The position numbers were made by a program, and so were the translations under genes. Shown in pieces: positions 23,931 through 34,621 of a stretch of 64,000 nt of DNA (the stretch's first letter is position 1; every line of letters starts with the position of its first letter). This DNA comes from Prinsepia uniflora (Eukaryota > Streptophyta > Magnoliopsida > Rosales > Rosaceae), in the NCBI GenBank assembly GCA_032719365.1, contig CM064874.1, positions 39,108,716 to 39,172,715 on the forward strand. Direction: 5' to 3'. A model generated the notes under the pieces. The model was not told the origin of the DNA. It worked only from the letters and a program-made list of their open reading frames with translations, and made no database searches.

Positions 23931-24422
23931 GCTATACCTTGTGACCTTATGGCCTAGACAAGCTTTGATTTGGGAAAGGCTAGTTGATAGCTACTTTTCT
24001 AGCTATTTTCGGCCAAGTTGGCAAATTATGATCACATTTCAACTAAATTGGGGTTGGGCTTATATTTTTACTAAACCTAATTTTCTTCGACCCAACCCAA
24101 GTCTTGAAAAAATATGGACGTCGGCCGGGTTTCTCATCAAATCCTCATCCGACCTCGATTGCCAATTGGTCGAAATAAGGGGATAAATCAAGTTAGATAA
24201 TGTCAACCTAGAATCTTCCCGAAAAGAAAAGGTTTTAATCAAATCTCAATCAAGTATTTTGATATCAATCCGACTTGGAAAGATTTGGGTGGCCTGACTT
24301 GAAAAGATATGGGTGGCCTGACTTGAAAAGATTTTGGGTGGTCTCGATTTGGAAGGATTGCGGGAGGATCAAATTTGGAAGGATTTCGAGTGCCTCAACT
24401 TGAAAGGTTTTTAAGTCAAAAG
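23931..24422. repeat. Duplicated flank of element A, copy 2
   Basis: Second copy of 20652-21142, ending in the target-site duplication AAAAG (24418-24422) that abuts the intact element A. Confidence 0.88.
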
Positions 24423-26936
24423 TGACAGGACCCGTCCCAACTGGACCTCGATAACCGTGCCTAGTCCTGCTCCCGTCTGACAAGTCAACTGAAGTCCCGA
24501 AAGTACCCTTCAGCACCTGTCAGACCAGGGATAACTGTACTGATTTCTGCTCATGCCTCCGCCTCGAGATCAGCCCCAAACGTTGTGCCACGACCTGGAG
24601 GGTCATAAAAAACAAAGGTGTGAGTGGACAAAAATATATTCGTTAAAATACATTTATAAAAGACATCCTTTACCCTCCAGTTTTACAAACCATGCATGCA
24701 TAGGGAAAAACACATAAATCATTTAAATCATTTTATAAAATCAGTTCACCATAATAATAAAACATATAACTCGGGAATTACACATCCGAGGATCCTCTGG
24801 GAATTACACATCCAGAGTCGTAATCCATTGCTGGGAATTACACATCCAGCCTCACTAGGAATTACACATCCGGTCCCTCCAGGAATTACGCATCTGGAGT
24901 CATCAAACATCAATACACAATCAAAAACATTATGTCAAATCAAGCATCAAAACCATGTCAAAACCATTATCACGGGGCCATATGCCCAAATCTCATTTCT
25001 CGTCAATCCGTAAAATCATTAAATAATTCAATACACGTAAATCTGTAAAATCATATCCGAAAACATCACAAATCTTTTAAATCAATTTCTCAACTCATAA
25101 TCCAAGCCAAAACCAATCACAAATCCCGGGTCTTCGCCCAAAACAGTCATTTCACATTTTCTCGAAAAACGTGCCCGAAGCACCAATTAAAATAATCATT
25201 AAATCTCAAAATAATCATATCAAATCATTGCAATTCAAATCATGCCATAAATCATATAAAACATTTAACTATGCATGCATATCAATTTATAAAGCAAACG
25301 TCCACTCACACACCGTCCAACTGCTCGTTTCCCGCGCTGCACGCGTTTCCGTAATTTCCGATACGAGCCAGGAATCCCGAATCCTGTCCAAAATCATTAC
25401 TCAGGGTCACCAAGGACTCAATTTACATCATACCAATTTCTCGTAATTTTTCAGAAATTTAATATTAATTTAATACGTAACATAAACCTTCGGACCCTCG
25501 AAACATTATCGAGACGGCGTCCGATCGACTCGCAACCAACACCAAAAATGTTCGTTACATCAATTAGGACAAGTTTCATGTTGAACTCACCTCGGGATTC
25601 CCCCTCACGCGTCCCCACGCGCCGCCGTGAGTGGCTGCGCGTGGTTGCCACGCGCCTGCTACAGTATAGTGAACAGTAATCGTTCCAACCCATTTCTCTG
25701 ATAAACGAAGCCTACGCCCGCGAGGTAACCCGGTTCGATTTCCATCAATTCGACATCAATTTCTACAATTCACCCATCGATTAGCATCGTCATAGTCTCA
25801 ATTGAAGTTCTGTACAATCAATTAGGTGTTAACTTACCTTAATCCCTTCGACTCAAACTCGATTAGCGAAGAACACCGAAGCACTGTTCATCAGCCAATC
25901 GTCCAAAATTATCACTGGTTTCCTTCAATTGATGCATCAAGAAGCATCGTTGGGTCCTTATAAACATATTCCCCCGATCAATTTCGTGGTTCCATGGCCT
26001 CAAATCCACGACTCAAACTCGAAAATTCGAAGTTATCCCCCTCTCTGTTCTAAGGCCAAACGACCCCAATTTCCTTCGTTCTTGATCCAGTTCGACTCGT
26101 CTCACTCCCAGAAGGCTAAAACAAAGGTCAATTTCCCTCAATAACGTCCATAAGTTCGAAGTCGATCCTAAGGTGTTCATCCAAGGTTTCGGGTTTTTCT
26201 GGATTTTCAACTGGGTTTCAACTGGGTTTCAATGCCCTTCATTCTTCTCTATCATTCCTCATGAAATCACGTTCAATGATACCAATTTCTCATGTTTTGG
26301 TTGCTGGGCAGAATCAATGAAAATGAGATCAATGTCTCTGTTTTTGTGTTGTGTTTAGCTATAAACCATTTGTTAATTTTGAACAATCTGCATCATCACC
26401 CTCCACTAATCTTACAAACATGGTGACAAGTGTCACCACCTGCCCAATCCACATCCAAATTAGTTGACTCACCAGATTAATCACACACTTATCCATACTG
26501 CAACAAATTACCATTTTACCCTTACTAGCATAAATTACCAAAATACCCCTCATTGTTCTAGACCCATAACTTTTTCGTTCGGACTCCGATTGACGCATGC
26601 CGCCTGTCTACGGATTCAGCGTCCCGAGACCTATCCAACGGTCTTCCCAGAAAGTCCAAACCATGTCCCGATAAAAAAGTCAACTTTCGGCCCTTATGAC
26701 CAATTTACCAAATTACCCTCCAACTTCCACATGTCATAACTTTTTCCTCGAATGTCGGAATCGGGCGTGCCACCTGTCTATGAACTCGTGACGTCCCAAA
26801 CTACGTCACGGTCATCGGTCAAAGCCCGTTTGACCGCTCGAATAAAAAGTCAACCGTTCGCCCAATTCCTGGGGCAAAATGGTCATTTTCCCCAAAGTTT
26901 CGAAATTTTCCTTTTTCAAATTTCTGGGTCATGACA
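24423..26936 (-). repeat. Element A 3' LTR
   Basis: 2514 bp. On the minus strand it runs from TGTCATGACCC (26936) to GGACGGGTCCTGTCA (24423). It contains the five-hairpin array at 24770-24899 and a U3 palindrome. Confidence 0.9.
24770..24899. repeat. Hairpin array, copy 2 (element A 3' LTR)
   Basis: Same five hairpins. In the fourth the left arm has ACT instead of ACC, which leaves a T-G wobble pair on the plus strand. Confidence 0.9.
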
Positions 26937-27565
26937 ACCTTCCCCCCTTAAAGAATTTCGCTCCCGAAATTCAAACAACCTCTCCAACACAACCATGGAG
27001 ACTCAAGTCACATCCAGTTCAATACCTCGGGTTCCCACGTAAACCCTCACTCTTTCTATCTTTCCCGGCTCATCCGGAGCCCTCATAGCATATCATGACT
27101 CATGCCGAGTCCTAATCCAACTCTTGACGCCTGTTGAGTCCAAATTCAATGTCGTGACTCCTCTCGAGTCCAAAATCAACAGTTACGAACATCAATGCCA
27201 CCACTGGCATATCCGGTCACCTAGCACATATCCCTAGGAAAACTACATCCTATTCAGGATCTCCCACGTGCACTAAACCAATTTCCGGACTCCCTCGGAG
27301 TCCCATTACCCGCTATCCTCGGGTCGAGGTTATCCTGGGCCTAACATGCCCACCATAGACCATATCGTTATCATAACCAACCATTCGGACTAATACAAGT
27401 CCGACACAATCACAACACGTGATACAATACTCGACCCCCAATCCAGGGTCCTAATCACGTCAGGGATTTCCGACACCCTCATAGCTCGTCTAATCACCAG
27501 GCCGTGCACAGGGCTCGCATCTCGGAGGCATGGCAGATCCGTAACCAAATGCTCTGATACCACTT
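26937..27565 (-). other. Element A internal region, 629 bp, noncoding
   Basis: It holds only the purine tract next to the 3' LTR (26937-26953), a leader with short hairpins such as GACTC-CTCTC-GAGTC, and the primer site. The primer-site half resembles the matching part of element B (about 50210-50652), for example the shared ctggcatatccggtcacc phrase. There is no open frame of note. Confidence 0.85.
27551..27562 (-). other. Element A primer-binding site (tRNA-iMet)
   Basis: TGGTATCAGAGC on the minus strand, three bases from the LTR end. Confidence 0.93.
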
Positions 27566-30080
27566 TGACAGGACCCGTCCCAACTGGACCTCGATAACCG
27601 TGTCTGGTCCTGCTCCCGTTTGAAAAGTCAACTGAAGTCCCGAAAGTACCCTTCAGCACCTGTCAGACCAGGGATAACTGTACTGATTTCTGCTCATGCC
27701 TCCGCCTCGAGATCAGCCCCGAACGTTGTGCCACGGCCTGGAGGGTCATCAAAAACAAAGGTGTGAGTGGACAAAAATATATTCGTTAAAATACATTTAT
27801 AAAAGACATCTTTTACCCTCCAGTTTTACAAACCATGCATGCATAGGGAAAAACACATAAATCATTTAAATCATTTTATAAAATCAGTTCACCATAATAA
27901 TAAAACATATAACTCGGGAATTACACATCCGAGGATCTTCTGGGAATTACACATCCAGAGTCGTCATCCATTGCTGGGAATTACACATCCAGCCTCACCA
28001 GGAATTACACATCCGGTCCCTCCAGGAATTACGCATCTGGAGTCATCAAACATCAATACACAATCAAAAACATTATGTCAAATCAAGCATCAAAACCATG
28101 TCAAAACCATTATCACGGGGCCATATGCCCAAATCTCATTTCTCGTCAATCCGTAAAATCATTAAATAATTCAATACACGCAAATCCGTAAAATCATATC
28201 CGAAAACATCACAAATCCATTAAATCAATTTCTCAACTCATAATCCAAGCCAAAACCAATCACAAATCCCGGGTCTTCGCCCAAAACAGTCATTTCACAT
28301 TTTCTCGAAAAACGTGCCCGAAGTACCAATTAAAATAATCATTAAATCTCAAAATAATCATATCAAATCATTGCAATTCAAATCATGCCATAAATCATAT
28401 AAAACATTTAACTATGCATGCATATCAATTTATAAAGCAAACGTCCACTCACACACCGTCCAACTGCTCGTTTCCCGCGCTGCACGTGTTTTCGTAATTT
28501 CCGATACGAGCCAGGAATCCCGAATCCTGTCCAAAATCATTACTCAGGGTCACCAAGGACTCAATTTACATCATACTAATTTCTCGTAATTTTCCAGGAA
28601 TTTAATATTAATTTAATACGTAACATAAACCTTCGGACCCTCGAAACATTATCGAGACGGAGTCCGATCGACTCGCAACCAACACCAAAAATGTTCGTTA
28701 CATCAATTAGAAAAAGTTTCATGTGGAACTCACCTCGGGATTCCCCCTCACGCGCCCCCACGCGCCGCCGTGAGTGGCTGCGCGTGGTTGCCACGCGCCT
28801 GCTACATTACAGTGAACAGTAATCGTTCCAACCCGTTTCTCTGATAAACGGAGCCTACTACCCGCGAGGTAACCCGGTTCGATTGCCATCAATTCGACAT
28901 CAATTTCTACAATTCAACCATCCATTAGCATCGTCATAGTCTCAATTGAAGTTCTGTACAATCAATTAGGTGTTAACTTACCTCAATCCCTTCGACTCAA
29001 ACTCGATTAGCGAAGAACACCGAAGCACTATTCATCAGCCAATCGTCCAAAATTATCACTGGTTTCCTTCAATTGATGCATCAAGAAGCATCGTTGGGTC
29101 CTTATAAACATATTCCCCCGATCAATTTCGTGGTTCCATGGCCTCAAATCCACGACTCAAACTCGAAAATTCGAAGTTATCGCCCTCTCTGTTCTAAGGC
29201 CAAACGACTCCAAATTCCTTCGTTCTTGATCCAATTCGACTCGTCTCACTCCCAGAAGGCTAAAACAAAGGTTAATTTCACTCAATAACGTCCATAAGTT
29301 CGAATTCGATCCTAAGGTGTTCATCCAAGGTTTCGGGTTTTTCTGGGTTTTCAACTGGGTTTCAACTGGGTTTCAATGCCCTTCATTCTTCTCTATCATT
29401 CCTCATGAAATCACGTTCAATGATACCAATTTCTCATGTTATGGTTGCTGGACAGAATCAATGAAAATGAGATCAATGTCTCTGTTTTTGTGTTGTGTTT
29501 AGCTATAAACCATTTGTTAATTTTGAACAATCCGCATCATCACCCTCCACTAATCTCACAAACATGGTGACAAGTGTCACCACCTGCCCAATCCACATCC
29601 AAATTAGTTGACTCACCAGATTAATCACACACTTATCCATACTGCAACAAATTACCATTTTACCCTTACTAGCATAAATTACCAAAATACCCCTCATTGT
29701 TCTAGACCCATAACTTTTTCGTTCGGACTCCGATTGACACATGCCGCCTGTCTACGGATTCAGCGTCCCGAGACCTATCCAACGGTCTTCCCGGAAAGTC
29801 CAAACCATGTCCCGATCAAAAAGTCAACTTTCGGCCCTTATGACCGATTTACCAAATTACCCTCCAACTTCCACATGTCATAACTTTTTCCTCGAATGTC
29901 AGAATCGGGCGTGCCACCTGTCTATGAACTCGTGACGTCCCGAACTACGCCACGGTCATCGGTCAAAGCCCGTTTGACCACTCGAATAAAAAGGCAACCA
30001 TTCGCCCAATTCCGGGGTCAAAATCGTCATTTTTCCCAAAGTTTCGAAATTTTCCTTTTTCAAATTTCCGGGTCATTACA
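27566..30080 (-). repeat. Element A 5' LTR
   Basis: 2515 bp. On the minus strand it runs from TGTAATGACCC (30080) to GGACGGGTCCTGTCA (27566). It is highly similar to the 3' LTR with scattered substitutions, clearly more than separate the two duplicated blocks, so insertion preceded the duplication. Confidence 0.9.
27913..28042. repeat. Hairpin array, copy 3 (element A 5' LTR)
   Basis: Same five hairpins. The second has TTCTGG opposite CCAGAG, again one terminal wobble pair; loops and the other stems are unchanged. Confidence 0.9.
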
Positions 30081-30085
30081 AAAAG

Positions 30086-30730
30086 AGTGGAGGCCAAGCA
30101 TGGCCAATTCGTGGGTTGGCTAAACCCTATAAATAGCTAAGGTGAAGAAGAGAAATCGACATCAACATCAACACACAAACTTACTCTTATCTTGCACATT
30201 TTCAATCCTTAAACTAGATTTTCATGTTCAAGTTATAGTTAGTCAAGTTCTTCATTTTTCTAGAGTAAGATTATTTTTCAGAATACTTTTAATTACTTTG
30301 TTTTAAATTCAAGTTCATTTTTATTTAATCTTCAATTTTTATTCAAGTTCATCCATTAACGTTCGTTTAATAACTTTACTTAATTGCTTCGTTAATTTTT
30401 AGTTTATTATTCTTGTCTTTAATTTTAATTATTGCTTTTCTTTTAAGTATCAATTTATTACATTTACGTTTAAGTTTATTTTCTTCAAGCATAGTTAATT
30501 TTCTCACTCTATTTAATTATTGCACTTGCACTTCGTTTACATAATCAAAAAATATAAATATATACAAGCTCAAAGCCTAAACACCCTCGATCCCAAGGGA
30601 GTGAAAGAACCCAGGCTGAGAGGAGGTTCCTTGCTCGGCCGCACAATCATAAGGTTAGAAGTCGACCTTAGTGGCGCACCCAATATTTACAATTCCATTC
30701 AGGCCATTTGATGGCCGGGTGGTGGCACGC
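30086..30730 (+). other. Promoter-like and leader-like sequence beside element A
   Basis: A clear TATAAATA box (30128-30135) is followed by an A/C-rich start region and a long T-rich stretch with no open frame, ending in a GC-richer part (cgaccttagtggcgcaccc, near 30662). This looks like U3/R/U5 and leader of another, plus-strand LTR element into which element A inserted. That is inference: no second LTR or coding region was found. Confidence 0.35.
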
Positions 30731-31459
30731 CTGCGCATTTATTCGAAGAAGGACCAAAATCCCTTCTAATGGTTTGATAAATCAAATCGAGGGAAACATA
30801 TAGTTTTCAATAAACTCAAAAAAATTCAAATCTCCTACCAATGTCCAATTATCATGTATTATTTTCTACAAAAATTATAAATAATCAAAATACAAACTTT
30901 AAATGAATTTAAATATTATTTATGGAAAAAATGAAATATATAAAAATTAATAAAGTGACAAAATACAAAATCGAAGGCATGCATGAAGGTTAGCCTCTTG
31001 ATCTCATCGATTGTCAGCGGTTGATGTTGCTTTATGTTTTATAATTTGAAACTATTGAATTATATTTATAGCATTAAGTATATATTTATAGCATTAAGTA
31101 TATATTTTATTTGAATTTGGTGGGAGATTTTAGTATAATAAAATAGTTCTAATTTGATTTTTAAACTCTTATAAAAATGCCTATTTATCTTTTGCAAGTA
31201 AAAAAAACGTCTATCAAAATATATAACTAACTCACGACTGAAATTTCTTAAAAATTTATCATTTAACTTTATATAATGTCGAGTATGTCGAAGCTTAATC
31301 AAAGGCAACATTGCTAGTTAGCTGGCTGGGTACACCATCTTGAAAGTCGATACTGATTCGTAAGTACTTTTGAAGTCCATTCAAAATGCTGGAAGTCGAT
31401 ATTGATTCGTCGGTTCTCAAAGGGAGAGTTCATTGATGCGGGTGGTGAGTGGGGATTCC
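30731..31459. other. AT-rich spacer, nothing recognised
   Basis: No gene or known repeat is visible. There is a short tandem repeat (tatatttatagcattaag, twice, about 31060-31098), and the phrase 'gaagtcgatattgattcg' near 31390 partly repeats an earlier copy near 31346. Confidence 0.5.
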
Positions 31460-31740
31460 CTTGTGGTAGTCCTCTCTACGGGTTGAAGCCTATACCATAC
31501 ATGCTGCTATGCTTGCATGTGCAAACTTTGATTGTAAGAAGGTCATCCTAGAGGCTAACTCGCACCTCTTAGTGCAATATGCTACAACTGGCTTTTGTTA
31601 ATTCGAACGTGAGAATGTACAAATTAGGTACACCTTCTGAAAGTATAATGTTGCGGTTCATGAAGATTCAGCTTTTAGTAAGCGTTTTAAACGTTGTTTG
31701 AGATATAAGGGCTTTGAGCTCCCATGGTCATTTAACATTT
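31460..31740 (+). pseudogene. RNase H-like fragment of a LINE or other retroelement
   Basis: From about 31482 one frame reads VEAYTIHAAMLACANFD then CKKVILEANSHLLV, which resembles the E-A ... K-V-I-L-E-S-D-S core of the plant RNase H-like domain found in LINE pol proteins and their domesticated relatives. It is broken by stops at about 31597 and 31645 and upstream. It could be a chance similarity; no other pol domain is nearby. Confidence 0.35.
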
Positions 31741-31848
31741 TAGCTAACATGTAAACGTTTGTGTTGGTCTTTCTTTACTGAAGTATCTTTTTGACAAAAA
31801 AAAAAAAGCTTGAAGTCAGAGGCAAAGACACCATGGCCCCCCTTCTCA

Positions 31849-31849
<1 letters not shown>

Positions 31850-31886
<37 letters not shown>
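31850..31886. repeat. (AT)n microsatellite
   Basis: About 18 AT units directly before the SINE-like sequence. Confidence 0.95.
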
Positions 31887-31890
<4 letters not shown>

Positions 31891-32013
31891 AAGTATGTCT
31901 AGTTCAGTTGGTTCTAGCGTTGACTTGTAGACAATTAGTCTCAAGTTCGAATCTCGATGACACATTATTTGGAAAATTTCCAAAATTCACCCTCCACTGT
32001 AATAAAAAAATAT
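31887..32013 (+). mobile_element. tRNA-derived SINE (probable)
   Basis: The order is a box A-like TCTAGTTCAGTTGG (31898-31911), a box B-like AGTTCGAATCTC (31944-31955) about 33 bp later, a short tRNA-unrelated body and an A-rich end (taataaaaaaa). This is the layout of plant SINEs transcribed by RNA polymerase III. It does not fold as an intact tRNA. Family and exact ends are unknown. Confidence 0.55.
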
Positions 32014-33540
32014 ATATAATATTTCAGACAATTTTTTTAAAAAGAAGTATTTAATTGATTTTACTAATTTAAGAAAATATTTTCTTTTTCTTTTTGGTAC
32101 TGCGGAGATATTATTTTTTTTCCCTCTGTTATTCGTATTAATTTCATTCAAAAAATTAATAATCAATTTATTAATTGTTGCAATTATGAAGTTTGTGTTT
32201 AATTATGGCTTCTTATTTTTTTTAATTCTCAGATAGTTATTCTTATTATTAAAAATAAAAGAAAATAAAAACTAAGTACTAAATAATATCAATTCAAAAA
32301 ATGAGAAACCATCTAATGGCTTAGTAATATATATGTTATGATTTCTTGGATCTTTAATTATTTTAGTTTGATACTATATATATATATATATATATATTAT
32401 ATGTTGATTTCAATGAAAGACCTTCCCACAAGTTATATATATTCTGGGTACGCCTATGTTAGAAGTGAGTCGTAAATTGCAAGCTATATTTTGTATATAT
32501 ATATATTTGTTTTCTTAAGAGTGATTCCACTCAGTTATTTTTCGATTTATACCACAACTGTGACTATTAAGTAACCAATCATGTTGCTGCCTTTGCCATG
32601 AGGGAGGGAGGTTCCCATCAATGGGAGGACCTGAATAAATATGACTCTTTAATTCTCCAGCAGAAGATGTTAGTATTTTGATTCGTATTCAATCAAATTA
32701 AAAAAATAAAAATAATATGATGTTCAAATTCTTTAGTTCCTACAAAATTTGGTGGCCACAACTTTCTATTCGATATACATGTTAGGAATTAAGTGAGAAA
32801 TAACTTTCTATTTTGCCAATTAATGTCTGAGATCGATGAACTGTCTTTGTGAATTTACTTTTTAGGGCATGATATATTACAACAAGGGGTGCTACTTAAT
32901 TTTTTTCTTGTTTTAATTTTTTTTTTCCCTAATTCGCTCTACATTCAACATAGTAAGAGTTGACTTCAAGCATTTTTCAAATTATTTTAATTACCTTCTT
33001 ATGAAAAGAAAAAAATTAAATTGATTAATGAGATGGGAATAAATATGTAGTGTTGTCATAGATATAGCTTTGTTAAAATTATAATAAACTTTCAATTTAC
33101 TCGGAAAAAAAACAACGTAATCTTGGATTAATCTTTTGTAATCAAAATTTTGAAATCCATAAATTTGTACATGATTATATAAAATATTTGAAATCATTTT
33201 CAGGTCATTCATTTTGCAATAAAAGGCAGAAGATTTTAGTGCAGTAATTATCACTGGCATGCGATGATGAATAATTAGATAATTAATCAGAAAATATATA
33301 TCACACAAAGAATTATATATGTACATATTAAGATAGATACAAAGAAGACAAAGATTAATATATATTATTCAAACTTTGATTAACAATTTCAAGTACAAAT
33401 GGACTATCTGTGGAGATGGAAATAAAAGCTAAAGCTCGAGAAAACTAATATCTAATCAACTTCTAATCACACCTGTGTTGTACATGATTGAATATTAATA
33501 AAATAAGACAACAAAAATTAAGCTAGTTTAATAATCAAAT
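32014..33540. other. AT-rich spacer 3' of the zinc-finger gene
   Basis: AT-rich DNA with (TA)n near 32377-32397 and 32498-32508 and long T runs. The part next to 33540 must contain the 3' untranslated region of the zinc-finger gene. No gene seen. Confidence 0.55.
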
Positions 33541-34302
33541 TCAAAGCTTAAGAGACAAATCCAGTCCAGCAGCGTCGGCCTCGGATTTCGGAGGCTCACG
33601 GCGGAGAAGATCAGAACTGACTGGCCTATTGATTCCGAAATTTGAGCCACCGAAACTAGGAACGCCGGCAATATCCTGGTCAAATCTTGAAGGAGTAGTG
33701 CTGGTTCCAGCTGGAAGCCCTAATATTCCACTGGGAGTATTAATATTGATATTATTATTGGCAGGATGAAGGCCTTCAAGGTTGAGCCTGTCAATTGTGG
33801 ATTGGAGGTTCATGAGCCCTCCTGGCCTAGGAGACCAACCCCCGCCTCCGGAGGCAAACCGGCCGAACCCGGGGGGTGAGGACCATGGATAGGAAGGCTT
33901 ATGAATCATGGAATCCAACCTAACCCCTAGAGATCTAGAGAAAGATCCATAGAGAGGGTGTGATGTGACACTTGAGTATGGACTATAATATGGATAAGAA
34001 GAATGCCCTAAAATACCCCCCATGCCATGATCCATTCCTCCTTGACGCCTTTTGGCCAACGCACGCTCTTGCTTGTGAGCATTTTGATGCCCTCCCAATG
34101 CTTGGGAAGTAGAAAACTCCCTCTTGCAAAAGTTGCACGTGAAAACCCTAGGTTGGGATTTCTTATCATCACCACCGTTACCGCCACGTGGGTTCTCGAG
34201 ATTCGTCTTAATAAGTTGGGACGTTCCAGAACCCACATTTGACGGGTTGAACAAACTGAGTTCAAGCTTGGATGACGACGAGCGACCCTGGTCCACGGCC
34301 AC
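33541..34302 (-). CDS. C2H2 zinc-finger repressor, QALGGH type, EAR motif
   Basis: A single plant C2H2 finger lies at residues 56-76 (C-x2-C-x12-H-x3-H) with the plant-specific QALGGH core at 67-72, which contacts DNA. It is followed by a basic stretch (AHKQERALAKRR). The protein ends in LDLSLKL (247-253), an EAR repression motif that recruits TOPLESS-type corepressors. This matches the small ZFP1/ZFP3/ZFP4/KNUCKLES group of nuclear repressors, which act in hair-cell, hormone and floral development; the exact member cannot be named. This frame has its own ATG (34302), but the true N-terminus is probably in the overlapping upstream frame, which carries the family's usual acidic, proline-rich leader with a further LxLxL motif. 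A one-base frame difference near 34262-34302 separates them. Confidence 0.85.
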   Translation of the reverse strand: MAVDQGRSSSSKLELSLFNPSNVGSGTSQLIKTNLENPRGGNGGDDKKSQPRVFTCNFCKREFSTSQALGGHQNAHKQERALAKRRQGGMDHGMGGILGHSSYPYYSPYSSVTSHPLYGSFSRSLGVRLDSMIHKPSYPWSSPPGFGRFASGGGGWSPRPGGLMNLQSTIDRLNLEGLHPANNNININTPSGILGLPAGTSTTPSRFDQDIAGVPSFGGSNFGINRPVSSDLLRREPPKSEADAAGLDLSLKL

Positions 34303-34621
34303 GATCGTTCTCGTTTGAAAGTTTCAGATCAAGTAGGAGATGACGGGAACTTAGGGGCGGCGGAGATGACGATGATGACCCGACCGGTGGTGGTGGTGGT
34401 GGGCGTGGTTTTCGCGGTTGTTTTTGTTGTTGTTGATCATCGTCAGATTCATCAATGACAATTTTATCTTTCATTTTCATCTTCATTTTGTGGTCAAGAA
34501 TTTCAGGAGAATTATCTTTGTGCGGTGGTGGGGCATCGGAGGCGGCTGAGATGTTGGAGGTCTCAGAAGTAGAGCTCAGACGCTCCGCCCCCGGTTCGGG
34601 CATGGTCTTGATCATGAGCAT
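34262..34621 (-). CDS. N-terminal part of the C2H2 zinc-finger gene, shifted frame
   Basis: From the ATG at 34621 (or 34615 or 34603) the frame reads MPEPGAERLSSTSETSN, an acidic DESDDD stretch, a polyproline run and HLLLDLKLSNEND. LDLKL motifs at this point are normal in ZFP4-like proteins just before the finger region. The frame then drifts into GPGSLVVIQA and stops at 34262-34264, while the overlapping frame supplies SKLELSLFNP and the finger. No intron fits in so short an interval. It is either a sequencing or assembly slip, a real frameshift allele, or an unproductive upstream frame. Confidence 0.6.
   Translation of the reverse strand: MLMIKTMPEPGAERLSSTSETSNISAASDAPPPHKDNSPEILDHKMKMKMKDKIVIDESDDDQQQQKQPRKPRPPPPPPVGSSSSSPPPLSSRHLLLDLKLSNENDRGRGPGSLVVIQA

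Larger units (their letters stand above)
24423..30080 (-). mobile_element. Element A: non-autonomous chromovirus-like LTR element
   Basis: Two 2.5 kb LTRs flank just 629 bp. AAAAG is duplicated at 24418-24422 and 30081-30085, so the whole 5658 bp moved as a unit or shrank after insertion. The 5' LTR is followed by a tRNA-iMet primer site, and the 3' LTR is preceded by GAATTTCGGGAGCGAAATTC plus a purine tract. That is the usual ending of plant Tekay/Del-type chromoviruses, where it follows the pol gene. No gag, protease, RT or integrase can be read. Movement would need proteins from a full-length relative. The lineage is inferred from terminal motifs. Confidence 0.9.
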
